A stretch of 64,000 bases of DNA from Sciurus carolinensis (Eukaryota > Chordata > Mammalia > Rodentia > Sciuridae), in NCBI RefSeq assembly GCF_902686445.1, contig NC_062223.1:42564998-42628997 (forward strand), read 5' to 3'. Within the stretch, counting starts at the first letter, position 1. Every line of letters begins with the position of its first letter. Below are positions 46,619 to 56,780 of this stretch, one piece after another. The notes under the pieces are model-generated. The model ran no database searches. It saw only the letters and a list, made by a program, of their open reading frames with translations, and was not told the DNA's origin. The position numbers and the translations under genes are program-made.

Positions 46619-46874
46619 TCATCTTTTTTTTTTTTTTTTAAAGAAAAAGAACTTAAACTGTTTATTGTGCAATTCTATTCTAAACTCCCTCTGATCTGGG
46701 CATTGTTCTGTCTGCAGTTAAATTGTGTGAATGGTGTATAGAATCTGCTTTGTGTTCAGCTCTGTGGACATGCAGTTGCCATATGGAATATGGATGACAA
46801 ATGACATCTTTTAACAACTCTATCACCTGCACTGTTGCTGTCATTTGCTTAACCTTTTGGCACTGGTTGAACTG
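46619..46874 (-). pseudogene. Short 5'-truncated retrocopy, parent unknown
   Basis: Read on the minus strand, this segment ends with AATAAA (about 46660-46665), then about 20 bases, then a 15-base A-run. That is the layout of a polyadenylated transcript copied by reverse transcription. Ten-base direct repeats GGCTGCTTCC at 46609-46618 and 46875-46884 bracket it, and the L1ME resumes on the far side, so the insertion is well delimited at about 256 bp. A minus-strand frame of 97 codons starts in the flanking L1 and runs into it. I do not recognise the protein or any known SINE body. Most likely the 3' end of an mRNA or lncRNA. Confidence 0.6.
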
Positions 46875-46884
46875 GGCTGCTTCC

Positions 46885-47110
46885 AGTTTTCTCATTTTTA
46901 TGAATGGGCTGCAAATGACCATTTTTTGGTGTCTATTGCATTTATTTTTCTTGGAGATTGCTCCATGTACCATATTCCCAAAATGGGGTCACCGGGCCCA
47001 TGTGCACAAACAGATTTATAACTCTTCCTATCTATTTCCCGAAAGACTAAATCTGGTTAATATTGCTACCCTGATAGCCAAATGCACTTGTTTGTACAAA
47101 GCACACTCCT
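46885..47110 (+). mobile_element. L1ME-like LINE, right part, after the retrocopy
   Basis: Continues the element from 46608: 'gaatgggctgcaaatgacca', 'tttttcttggagattgctcc', 'aatggggtcaccgggcccat' and 'aatattgctaccctgatagc'. Confidence 0.65.
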
Positions 47111-47304
47111 GTCAGGTTTAAATAATTTTATTTAGTTTTTCTGTCTCAGTAGGGGTCTAAAATTAAGTTAAATATGTGTTGAATTTGTTTTTAAAACACA
47201 TACCTTTTTTTATAACAAGTGATGCTTGCAATAAAAATGTGCAACATAATGTGCAAATTGAATGAAGAAAAAGTTAATTATTGCCTGAATAAACAAATGC
47301 TATA

Positions 47305-47370
47305 TCTATATCTATCTATGTATATATATGTACATATATATATATATGTATCCACACACACACATATGTT
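47305..47370. repeat. TA/CA microsatellite
   Basis: (TATC)n passing into (TA)n and then (CA)n. It explains the low-complexity tail of the 61-codon frame starting at 47219. Confidence 0.9.
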
Positions 47371-48705
47371 GTTATTAGAAGAATGGTTTCTATATTATTA
47401 TTAATAAAATGAACAGTGGTTATGTCGGGGAAGGGTCCTTGAATTTTCCTGTGCAGAGAGAGGAGACCCATTATGTTCCTGATCCAAAGTAGCTATCTTT
47501 GAATGTGCTCCCTCCCATCCCCACCAAAGGCATTTGGACCAGACCTCCAGGCGAGCCCCGGGTTGCCTGAGTCTTAGCAGTCTTAGGTACTGCGTGACCA
47601 TGGGGCACAGGAACGTTAGGGAATTTTCTCCATCTAAGCCTTTCCGTAATCCAGGTACACCAGTGGTTTAAGAATAACCTTATCCCCTTAAATCTGATAG
47701 ACCAAAGCAGCACATTTCCACAGTATTTCTGTTAAAAATCAATTTGTGATATGGTATGCATTGATGATAGGTTCATGAGGATGAATTTGGAAAAAAAAAT
47801 CATGGAGGTCTCAATCTAGGTGTATTCAGTGGCATTTCATCTGCTCAGGAACTCCTGCAGCATGGCTGAGGATAGTGCTGTGGGGGTCTTGGAATCCTGG
47901 GTATCGTCCAGCCTGCTCTGGAGACCAAGCCAGCTGTTGAGGGCAGTGGGCTATGCATTGTGTATTCCACATGATTACTTTGTTTATATTTAAAGAGAAA
48001 AAACAATACTTGGTGGAAAGTGTAACCACCCTCCATAGAGACAGCCAAGGCCACAGTGGCCTAACTTGTCCAAGGAAACAATCAGTGAGGGTGTTAAGCC
48101 TGGATCTGTGACTGGCTTCCCTCTGAAGGCCATGTGCTGACCACTCCCATGTTCTGCAGGCAGGACCCGTGGTGCATCTTCCCCGGTGAGCCTCAGTGGG
48201 CCCCAAGTCACCTGAGTTGGTGCCAGTTAAAGCCGAAAAGGGCTAGGGAGTATAATGTGAGGAGAACCAAGGGTCAGGAGGAGAGAGACCAGGGTCGATG
48301 ATGCTGAGGTTTTAAAAGTGAGCCCCCATGACCAGTCTCATCCACAGATCCTCTGGTCATGGTCTTCTCTCATCTCGAGTAGAGTCTGTGCTTGAAGCCT
48401 TTCTATCAACAAGGCGGAACAATGTGAACTCACGTCGGCTGAGGGAGCCCAGGCAAGGGAGAAGTTCTCTGAAGGCCTGTTTTATTGCTGGGAACCAAAC
48501 AGATTTCATATCATTCTCTATCATCTATGTGTGTTTATTCCTATGTAACTGTAATGTTTTACACTACATAACACGTAATCACCTCTAAGAGGATCCACTG
48601 ATTTTGTAACAGCAATTTTGGGGGGAAACTACATTAATTAGAAGACACTACAACTTCAGAAATGTTAAAATGGGAGGAGAATGTATATCTTAGAATAAAA
48701 TGATC
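47371..48705. other. Unique sequence without a gene
   Basis: No exon is supported. A 126-codon minus-strand frame at 47826-48206 overlaps two other frames on the same strand and has no recognisable domain. Confidence 0.5.
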
Positions 48706-48709
48706 CCCA

Positions 48710-48860
48710 GAAGATGCGTCGTGTTTCTGGTGGGGCCTGTCTGCTGGCATGTATTTGCATAGACGTGGGGTCGGACAAGCAGCTCGGTGGACGACGCACG
48801 TCTCAGATGTGAGGCAGAGGGGCAGCTGCGGGGTGGTCGGTGAGAGGCGGGGGGAATTGC
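48710..48860. other. Small CpG cluster
   Basis: About 13 CpGs in 150 bp, including 'gtggacgacgcacgtctcag', in a region where CpG is otherwise depleted. It carries an ATTTGCAT octamer at about 48751 and 'gaggcggggggaatt'. No repeat is recognised until MER20 begins at about 48905. It is below CpG-island length. Confidence 0.5.
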
Positions 48861-48904
48861 CTGGGGCCCGTTCTTGGTTCCACCTCCTCTGACATCTGTT
48901 AGGG

Positions 48905-49035
48905 TAGGTTTCTCCCTGTTGGCACTGTTGACATTTGTTGTGGGGGTGATTAGCAGCATCCTGGTGAATACCACCAGTGGCATTTGTTCCCCCGGTTGTG
49001 ACAACTAAAAATGCCTGCAGTTATTTCCAAGGGTT
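48905..49035 (-). mobile_element. MER20 (hAT-Charlie) DNA transposon, partial
   Basis: 'ttggcactgttgacatttgt', 'tgtgggggtgattagcagca', 'ccggttgtgacaactaaaaa' and 'tgcctgcag' are MER20 landmarks in the same order as at 39730. An internal deletion shortens it. Confidence 0.75.
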
Positions 49036-49515
49036 TCTAGGTGTGAAGTTGTTCTCAGTGGTTGATAGGATCATGGGGTTTTATAGAACACTAATAATAA
49101 GTAGCATTATTCTAACACCCCTGTCTGTTGAAGCCTTCCTTCCCTAAAGTTTAAAATGTATTTTAGTTTCTAATGAAATTCTGTGGTCATATTCTATATT
49201 TACTAATATCTTTTTATGTGAGACTTTGGTTTATAATTCATATAGGAGCAAGAAAGTGTCACCAGGAACACAAATAATTGTAAATGCCTAAATATCACTT
49301 AATGTGCAATTAAATATCAACATGACTCAGAGATGGTAGGAAGATGACAAGACTTCCTTTTCTTCTGAAGATCTAGCTCATGCCCACCATTACTCTTGGC
49401 TATGTTTGTTAAGGATGATTGAAAAACTTTTGATCATTGGAGTGGGAATCAAACATTTTGTCTTCTGTGAGAGATATTTATTCATGTTGCAAGAATTTCT
49501 TGAAATTTCTCTTGT
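49036..49515. other. Unique AT-rich sequence
   Basis: No gene or confidently named repeat is seen. Confidence 0.5.
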
Positions 49516-49519
49516 GTTC

Positions 49520-49720
49520 TTAACTGGTAATGTAGCAGTGAGGAAAAAACAGACCAGTACTGGCCTTGCAGTGGGGACAGTCTAAGGGGGAAAGGGGATG
49601 ACATCACACAGAGTGACAGGGAAGTTGGATGTGTTCAGTTAAGCCAGGAAGGCTTCCTGGGAGAGGCAGTATTTGCTCACCCTGGGAGGATGAGCAGGTG
49701 GGTACACTGCTTCTGTGCAT
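49520..49720 (-). mobile_element. L2 LINE fragment, minus strand
   Basis: Reversed L2 3' region: 'gtagcagtgaggaaaaaaca', 'gccaggaaggcttcctggga', 'gaggcagtatttgc'. Confidence 0.6.
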
Positions 49721-50062
49721 TTGCATGAACAGCTGGGACAGTGGCGACCTTACAATCAAGGAGACAAGGGAAGGAGGAAGTCAGGGCAGCCTCCTCTGTC
49801 TCTCTCAAGAGGTTCTTCAACAGCTGCACTTGATCCATACGAAATCACCCTGGGTTGTAAGCTGAGCTTGAATTTTAATAATAGTTTTCTTGGGTAAAAA
49901 AGAGAAACACTTTATTGAATGTATATATTGACCATAATATGCATCACAATTTCAACCATGTTAAATGCAAAAACAAACAAACAAAAAACCCAAACCAAAA
50001 ACCTAGCTGCCTTGAAATCAAGAAGATAAGGTACTAAATTTAAGGGTTGGTCTCAAAATGAT

Positions 50063-50088
50063 TATTGTTGTTGTTGTTGTTATTGTTG
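50063..50088. repeat. TTG trinucleotide repeat
   Basis: (TTG)n with one TTA interruption. Confidence 0.9.
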
Positions 50089-50089
50089 C

Positions 50090-50900
50090 CATCCCTTGGC
50101 CGTGCCACCTGAATCTCTGCCATCAGGAAGCCACCTCCCCAGGGTGTTGACAGGACTGCTTGCTCCCTGCGCATCTCCCTCCTCTCTCCTCCCCACATCA
50201 CGGTCCCAGGCCCCAGGTTCCCATTTATTTCTCATGCAGGGCAGTTTAGCCACACAGGATCTCACCTAAACCTTGTAGTGCAATGTGCCCACGAGGTGAG
50301 TTACGAATGAGGGCAGCCCTCTCTCCTTGACACAGCACCTGAGACGGCCACATCCTAGGTGTGGGGAGAGTGTCAGGAGGGGAATGTGTGTCCTCTGGAG
50401 CGGGGAGTTGTGGCTGAGCTGGCTCCTCTGGATGTAGCCTTGGAATGGCTTCTAGAAAGCTTGGTTTGACTCTGCAACAGGATGAAGGTGTTTCCTCTTT
50501 GAGGCCTTCGAGGCTTGGCCAAGGCAGAGGGGGACGAAGAGCTGACCTGCCCTGTCTGCCACCCAGGAGGAGTGTGGGCTGTGTCACAGAGCTTTCGTCA
50601 ATTAAGCCTTCCCTCTGCAGAAGGCTGTGGTCTGGACTGGGAGGAACCATGGGTGTGTTGAGGGGACTCATTCCCAACTCTGACACGCTCCCATTACTCT
50701 CAGAAGTCAGTTTGAAAACCCAAAAGTGCTGGCTGGAGGTGGACATTCACAACCAGGGCTCCAGGTGTGCACTCAGGAGGAGAAACCTGTGACAGTGAGG
50801 TCACTTATGGATCAAGTTGTTCTTTGTCTTTATTCCAGGTCATATAGACTGTGTGTGAGTGTGGTGAAATGGCTTATCGTAGAAACTTTTGTTTTGTTTT
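50090..50900. other. GC-rich unique sequence without a gene
   Basis: Overlapping frames of 166 codons (50246-50746 minus) and 115 codons (50445-50792 plus) run antisense to each other. Neither has a recognisable domain or clear splice borders. Confidence 0.45.
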
Positions 50901-50904
50901 GTTT

Positions 50905-51100
50905 TTGATTATAGATATGAATTCATATTTGTTGTGGAAAGTTCGAACATAAAGGCGAGACTTGATAAGGAAAAATAAAGCAACACCTTCCTGCCACTCA
51001 CAAATAGCCTCTGGGAACTTTTGTGTCTTTTTTTTTTTTTTCCCTCAGTGCAATATACAGTTCTTAAGAAATTTTTAGATTGTGATTTTTCTATTTGTCT
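50905..51100 (+). mobile_element. L1ME-like LINE fragment
   Basis: 'tgttgtggaaagttcgaaca', 'aataaagcaacaccttcctg' and a T-rich interior follow the L1ME region seen elsewhere in the window. Confidence 0.5.
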
Positions 51101-51389
51101 TTAAATATACCTTCATATACTCCCAATAATATTTTGTATCTTGGGTCATAAAATATTACTGGAAAATTAGGCTGTTTTTAGCTTCAAATCTCCTTAGGGC
51201 ACACACTGAGTTGGGGAAAGGCTGGTTCATGTTCATGTTGGTAGGAAAATGCTTTGCGTTAGAGTGCTCTAAAGACAGAGTCCACAGTCCCAGGAGAAAC
51301 CAAGGTGCTGCCTGGGAGAGCAGAGGTGTGTGGTCAGCCATTCGGGAGGTGAGCAGGAATGGGAAGCTCCCAACCTTCCTGGAGAAAGT

Positions 51390-51620
51390 CTCACTCAGAG
51401 GATAGAGCATGGGCCCCCAGTAAAGCCTTCCAGGTTGGGATTTGCCTCCACTAGTTTCTGGTTACCTGATCTTGATTAACCTACCTAACCCCCAAGCCTC
51501 AGTATTCTTGTCTGTGAGTGGAACTCATGATATCTGTTTCATTGGCTTAATGGAGGACAGTATCTGGTTTGGAGGGAGTAGTTGATAAATGTCAGCTATC
51601 ATTAATTTATTACTATTATT
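51390..51620 (+). mobile_element. MIR SINE
   Basis: 'ccaggttgggatttgcctcc', 'taacccccaagcctcagtat', 'cttgtctgtgagtggaactc', 'gttgataaatgtcagctatc' span the full MIR. Confidence 0.9.
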
Positions 51621-51722
51621 TGTCTCTCAATTGAAGATCTGGTCAACTGATTTCATTGGATGAGGTTAGTGTATAGATAGGTTCACTTTTTAAGTTATTC
51701 TCTCAAAAGAAGTGAAAATGTT

Positions 51723-51961
51723 TAGGGAGGGGGGCAAGAATGGAGGAAGGAAGGACTGTATAGAGGGAAAAGAGGGGTGGGAGGGGTGGGGGGAAGGGAA
51801 AAAAATAACAGAATGAATCAACCAACATTACCCTATGTAAATTTATGATTACACAAATGGTATGCCTTTACGCCATGTACAAACAGAGAAACATCATGTA
51901 TCCCATTTGTTTACAAAAAAAAAAAAAAAAAAGAAGTGAAAACCTCATTAAAAAAAAATAA
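51723..51961 (+). mobile_element. Young squirrel-type L1, heavily 5'-truncated, with target-site duplication
   Basis: Only the L1 3' end is present: a G-rich tract, 'acattaccctatgtaaattt', 'atgattacacaaatggtatg', 'cgccatgtacaaacagagaa', then a poly-A tail at 51915-51932. Identical 18-bp target-site duplications are at 51705-51722 and 51962-51979. A third partial copy of the target sequence lies inside the tail at about 51929-51942, followed by a second A-rich run. No ORF2 coding sequence is present. Confidence 0.88.
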
Positions 51962-52309
51962 AAAAGAAGTGAAAATGTTGGCAGGTTGTAGCTTGTTCTC
52001 TTAGAGAGGTGGTGGGTTAAGGTTTAGGGTGCTCAAAAGAATAGAATCTTCAGGCTTGCTCCATGGCATTCTGACCACGAGTTAAGGGGTCATCAGTGCC
52101 TGGTAGGTTTAGATCAGAGAGAAGCCAAAGTCTCAGCCATGCATCTGCCTGTCTCTGTGAGGCTTGATATATGTGAGTAAATCATCAAAGGATTTGTTAG
52201 CTCATCCAAGCCTTCTTGAGTCCTAAATTGAAAAGCTGGGATAAAATGTATCTCAGTGAGGGTTCTAGAAGGATCCCCAGGGCCTGGGGTTCAGGTCTGG
52301 CTCAAGTCA

Positions 52310-52495
52310 GGAGCCAAGAAGGAGCATGAGGTGGTTGGAGAAACCTGGGTTTGAATCTCATCGCTGCAGTTTATCAGCTGTGTGACTGTGGGGATGTTTC
52401 ATATCTCAGCTCCTCTTTATCTTCTCAGTTAATCCGAGGCTAACAGTTGTACCTGTTGGGTTGTTGGGGAATTAGAAGAGACAAAGTCTATGACG
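52310..52495 (+). mobile_element. MIR SINE
   Basis: 'gggtttgaatctcatcgctg', 'ttatcagctgtgtgactgtg', 'ctcctctttatcttctcag' and 'gttgttggggaattagaaga'. Confidence 0.85.
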
Positions 52496-52499
52496 TGCT

Positions 52500-52915
52500 G
52501 CCAGGATTTGGATCTGGAATGTCCCCCAAGAACTCAAGTGTTAGGCAATGCTGCCATGTTAGAGGCTCTGACCTCATCAGTGGATTCGTCTATTGGATGG
52601 ATTAATAATTTGAATGAGCTACTGGGCGGTGGTAAAAATTAGGCAGGTAGGGCATGGCTGGAGGAAGCAGTTCATCAAGGATGTGGCCTTGGGGACTCTT
52701 TCTGTCCCTGGGCCCTTCCTGTCTCTGTCTCCAGGCTGAGATGAGTAGCTTTCTTCTGCCATGGTCTTCTGCCTCACCTCAGGCCCAGAGTAGGGGAGCC
52801 AGTTGACCATGGACAGAAACCTCAGAAACCATGAGCCAAAATAAGTCTTTCTTCCTTTAAGTTGTTGATGTGAGGTGTTTTGGCCACAGCGATAAAAGCA
52901 CCTCACTGGACTCTA
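52500..52915 (+). mobile_element. MaLR-class LTR, plus strand
   Basis: 'ggatttggatctggaatgtc', 'ccccaagaactcaagtgtta', 'ggcccagagtaggggagcca', 'gttgaccatggacagaaacc' and 'gagccaaaataagtctttct' followed by 'ctttaagttgttgatgtgag'. This is a MaLR LTR common in rodents and primates. About 415 bp, with no internal viral sequence. Confidence 0.75.
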
Positions 52916-53159
52916 GATACTCAGTAAGTGTAGATCCCATCTTCAGCCCCCACATTCTACAAGACAAAACAAAGAAACATGTGAGCATCTCTTTGTTTCT
53001 GCATCTGTAAATAAGGAACTGGAACAAGAAGAATGGAGGGCAGAGGCTCACACGGCCTCCAGGGTCAGGGGGCTGTCCTCTTGTGAGGTGAGCATCTGTC
53101 TGCATTACCTAAAAACCAGTGGTGGGCCCCCCCTCTCGCCTGCTGCATCTGAGATGAGG

Positions 53160-53330
53160 GTTATTGAGGTGCCTGGCCCTGTACCCAGCCCTCTGGACGG
53201 GTGCTCCCCACTTCAATGCTCTCATTTCACGGAGGGAAGAACTGAGGCTCGGGGACTTTAAGAAACACACCCCAAGTTTCTTAACTGTTGAAGAGTGAGG
53301 CTAGAATTTGTATCTAGATCTCTCTCAAGG
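53160..53330 (-). mobile_element. MIR SINE
   Basis: Reversed MIR: 'ctctcatttcacggagggaa', 'gaactgaggctcggggactt' and 'gtgaggctagaatttgtatc'. Confidence 0.78.
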
Positions 53331-53382
53331 GCCCATGTTGGCGACCACTCTAAATGCATGGATCTCTTACCTTGTGAGACTT

Positions 53383-53396
53383 CTGCCCCCTGCTGG
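53383..53396 (-). promoter_or_regulatory. Consensus CTCF motif, minus strand
   Basis: On the minus strand this reads CCAGCAGGGGGCAG, which fits the CTCF core at all 14 positions and differs from the 7701-7714 site only at position 13 and 14. It points toward that site. It lies just right of a MIR. Confidence 0.75.
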
Positions 53397-53399
53397 AAA

Positions 53400-54330
53400 A
53401 AGTGAAGTATGGTACAGACTAAGGTGACTTTCAGCTGTTGTATCTTAAGCCCCCTGAGCACAAACGCCGTGAGCTACCATCTCAATCCCCTCCCAGGCTT
53501 GCAGCTACTAAGAACCCATGGAGGCCCATGATGGAAATGGAAGATCTGGGCCACATGTTCCCAGAGGAGAAAGAAAGCACCTGATTTCCTATAACTTGAG
53601 TTCCGTAGATGCTTGGCTTTGCTGTGGGACAGACCAGGATTTCTCAGCTCCAGGATGGCTGCCCCCAAGTGAAGGGTATGGAGAACCTGGAAGGAAAGGC
53701 CCTTCTCTCTGGGTTTTATCTCACCAAGTGAAGGGCATAAATGACACAGGAGGGGAGCTGAGAAGAGCCAGACAGCTCCTTAGGTTTTCTGACAGAGGGC
53801 ACCTGAATTACTGGTTCCCAGGCCCTGCACATATATTTGCTGGATGAGACTTGGGAGGCTATAGTCTACCTCAAGAATCCATGCCTATCAGGATTCGTAG
53901 AGAATTGTCACCCATCTGTCATTTCCTTTTATTTATTACTCCCTGCCATCTGTTGGTCTTCGATTTTCTTTCAGCTTGGATTCCTTCCTGATTTCCCCTT
54001 TGATTGACCCTAGTTTTTAATCTTTATTTCAATCTGTATAGTTCATACTTGAACTTGGAACTCAAACCTCACTGCCAGGGTCCCGGCAGTACCTCCCCGC
54101 CCCTGCCCCCCTCCATTCATAGATTTGAACCTTGCTCTGGATGCTCCAGTGTCACCCCTGGGTCCCACCTGTGTCCCACCTTGCCTTTCCTATCCTGCCT
54201 TGGAACATTTGCTCTGGGTTTCCCCTGTCTGACCTATCTTTCCCTTTCTGCTCTCTACCCAAAGACTCCCTGTGGCCTTCAAATTCTTCTCTCTGTGAAT
54301 CTGTTTCAATTGATTCCTTTAGTTTCTGCC
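53400..54330. other. Unique sequence, becoming pyrimidine-rich
   Basis: No exon is supported. 54080-54320 is L2-like in composition but too degraded to call. Confidence 0.45.
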
Positions 54331-54425
54331 TTTTCCTTCCTTCCTTCCCTCCTTCCTTCCTTCCTTCCTTCCTTCCTTCCTTCCTTCCTCCCTCCCTCCC
54401 TCCCTCCCTCCCTTTCTTTCTCTCT

Positions 54426-54496
<71 letters not shown>
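54331..54496. repeat. Long polypyrimidine microsatellite (CCTT)n-(CCCT)n-(CT)n
   Basis: About 165 bp of almost pure C/T on the plus strand: CCTT tetranucleotides, then CCCT, then about 30 CT dinucleotides. It abuts the tail end of a minus-strand B1-dID, so it probably grew from that element's tail. Frames of 170, 125 and 71 codons through it are low-complexity artefacts. Confidence 0.97.
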
Positions 54497-54498
<2 letters not shown>

Positions 54499-54679
54499 GG
54501 GGTGCTTAACCACTGAGCCACATCCCCAGCCCTTTTTACAAATCTTTTAATTTAGAGACAGGGTCTCACTAAGTTGCTCAGGGCCTCACTAATTTGCTGA
54601 GGCTGGCTTTGAACTTGCAATCCTCCTACCTCAGCCTCCTGAGCCGCTGGGATTACAATATGCAATACCACACCTGGCA
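54497..54679 (-). mobile_element. B1-dID (MEN-like) SINE, minus strand
   Basis: Reversed ID 'ggggtgcttaaccactgagc' and 'cacatccccagcc', linker 'gagacagggtctcactaag', reversed B1 'ctcctacctcagcctcctga', 'gctgggattacaatatgcaa', ending 'cacacctggca'. Confidence 0.95.
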
Positions 54680-55405
54680 GTCTTTGCCTTCTTAATTCCA
54701 GAAGCACCGACATGTGTCCCAATAGGTCCCTTTGGTACTTCATGGCTTCTTCTTTGTGCTTCACTTGTTTCAATTGGAGCAGAATTTCTCACCTGTTTGC
54801 CTTCCTCCCCCACCTATGCGAGGAATTATTTAAATGTAATGTTCCTGACTTGTTTGTTGAACATACACTACATGCATTTGCCCTATGGAGGCTTGGGAGA
54901 CAAGAAAGAGGAAGTACAGGGTTTGCTCATCAATATGAGGGGAGACTTCCAGAAATGTGTCTATCAACCCAACCCAATTCTAGACAGTTCTCTGACCAGC
55001 ACCAGGAAAGGCCAAACACATCCCATATGCCTTTTGCACCCCATCTCTCAGGTAAAAAACAGATGCCCAAAGAATGCTTTGGGGATAACCCCAGTTGCCA
55101 GTCTTGATCCGAGGGAGGCTCTCCATCAGTTCCAGGATTCGTTAGCTGTGTTGGTAACAACTCCTACAGGACCACGGCATGGTGGGTTGGGGTGGGGGGT
55201 ATGTCTGAGTTCAGCTCACAGAACAAGAGCTGCCTGAGTTCATCCAAGGGCAGCGCAGACCTTCACAGGGGGTTTGGCCCTAGGCAAGGTCAATATGGGA
55301 AGCTGACTTCAAAGCAAGAGGCTCTTCCTGCCACCCGTGCATTCCAAATGCTCACAGTCGCCAGCTTCTTTGCCTTTGTTTTTCTTAGGGACAAATGAGT
55401 TTGAT
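54680..55405. other. Unique sequence without a gene
   Basis: Two overlapping plus-strand frames (54712-55107 and 54797-55237) and minus-strand frames lack domain or splice support. Confidence 0.5.
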
Positions 55406-55409
55406 CATT

Positions 55410-55530
55410 CATTTAACAAACATTTGCTGAGCAGAGGGATCTCTGTGTGCACAGTGCTCACCTGGCACAGGGCCTGGCACAAAGGTGAATATGACTATCT
55501 CTGCTCTAAATGAGCCCTGAGCTGAGAACT
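55410..55530 (-). mobile_element. L2 LINE 3'-end fragment
   Basis: 'cattcatttaacaaacattt', 'gctgagcagagggatctctg' and 'agggcctggcacaaaggtg' follow the reversed L2 terminus. Confidence 0.6.
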
Positions 55531-55649
55531 CAAGTGAATGCAAGTGATTGAAAGCAAGAAGGCAAAGATGGTCACATAGGTGGCCATGCCTCAGTTTTGT
55601 GTTCCTGGCAGATATTGCTAATCAATCACAGATCTCATTCTTTCTCTAC

Positions 55650-55757
55650 TTTAGGGGGAGGGGTGCACTGGAGATTGGACCCAGGGGTGCTTCACCACTG
55701 AGCTACGTCCCTTGCCTTTTTTTTGAGACAGAGTGTAACTAAGTTGCATAGGGTTTC
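55650..55757 (-). mobile_element. Truncated B1-dID SINE, minus strand
   Basis: Reversed ID half with 'gattggacccaggggtgctt' and 'caccactgagctacgtccc', then linker 'ttgagacagagtgtaactaa' and a stub of B1 ending 'ggtttcaggtcaaact'. The rest of B1 is missing. Confidence 0.88.
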
Positions 55758-55759
55758 AG

Positions 55760-56425
55760 GTCAAACTTCATTCTCTTTGAATCTGGATTAAGCCCCAGAA
55801 TCCTTCTCAACACGTTGCTCCGAGCTGTCACTGTTAGTGAATTGGACTTTGCATGTGAGATAAAATCTGCTTATAATCCCTTTTTGTCTTTCAAGTGGTC
55901 TAAAGGCTTCTGGGATAGAGAAAGAGACTCAAAGTAGCCGTCAGTGTATTTCGTCAGTAAGTTGGGCTAGGGCAGACCAGGAGAGTCACTTACTGGTATG
56001 TTCAAAAGCCCTGGAAAATTGTTCTATAAGATAGCTTCATGCTGCTGCTCTGTCTGGTGGCTCCTTCCTGTCTTTGTGGATTCTTCTTTCCCCTTAGAAG
56101 TAGCTGTTTCTGTAAGATCTAGACTTCATCCCTCTTGTCTGTTCTCTCAGTTGGAGAGTCATCTCTCTTCTCATCATTCACTAGAGCCTTGAAGTAGCTA
56201 ACTCCCAAATCTCTTTCTTTTTCCAAAGTTTAAACTCCTTCCTTGGGCACTGAAGCGTTTCCACCCTCCAACACTAAGGATCTTTCCAGCTCGGCCCCTG
56301 CCTCCAGAGCTTCTGCTGTAAGCAGCTGGTCCGCCTCCGTCCTGGGTCCACGTCACTGGCAGTGGGGAGCCCTGTCCTGTGTCTTGGCTTGAGCGTTGCC
56401 CCTCCTTTCTGCTTGGTTCGTCCAG
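55760..56425. other. Unique sequence without a gene
   Basis: No exon or named repeat is supported. Confidence 0.5.
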
Positions 56426-56429
56426 TCAC

Positions 56430-56495
56430 AGTCAGCCCAGAGTCTCAGCTTTGCTGCTACTTCACCAAGAAAGCCATTCCTAACTTATTTATGAC
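56430..56495 (+). mobile_element. L2 LINE fragment
   Basis: 'gagtctcagctttgctgcta' and 'caccaagaaagccattccta' match the L2 3' region. Confidence 0.5.
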
Positions 56496-56569
56496 AGAGA
56501 AGAGGTGCCATGGGCTGGTCTCCCACTTTCTTTCACTGAATGTCTCCTATGAATCCCCAGTGAATACAG

Positions 56570-56780
56570 GGAGTCCTGAGCACCCTGATGGGATCAGCTT
56601 CCACCCACTCTGGGCTGGAAGTGACTTCGAGGCACTTTTGGTCCCCAGAGGTAGTAAGAGAATTGGGCCATTCAGTTTAGCCTTGGCAGCTCTGCTTCTA
56701 ACAGGGAGCAAATAACTGACATGGAGTTTTGGTTTGCCTCCAAGTTGAGCTTTGAATGTCCCAAGAGTACAATAATCATA
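56570..56780 (+). repeat. Left arm of a 98%-identical inverted duplication (partner 58086-58286)
   Basis: 211 bp whose reverse complement appears at 58086-58286 with 3 substitutions and one 10-bp indel (extra TTGGCAGCTC at about 56683-56692). Homology begins and ends abruptly. I recognise no repeat family within it. The spacer is 1,305 bp and holds ordinary unique sequence plus a MIR. Confidence 0.95.

Noticed and set aside
50246..50746. 166-codon minus-strand frame in GC-rich sequence
   Set aside because: Antisense to a 115-codon plus-strand frame. Proline-rich chance composition from GC-rich DNA, with no domain.
54004..54516. 170-codon frame rich in Leu/Ser/Pro
   Set aside because: Produced by the CCTT/CCCT/CT microsatellite. 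Low complexity on both strands.
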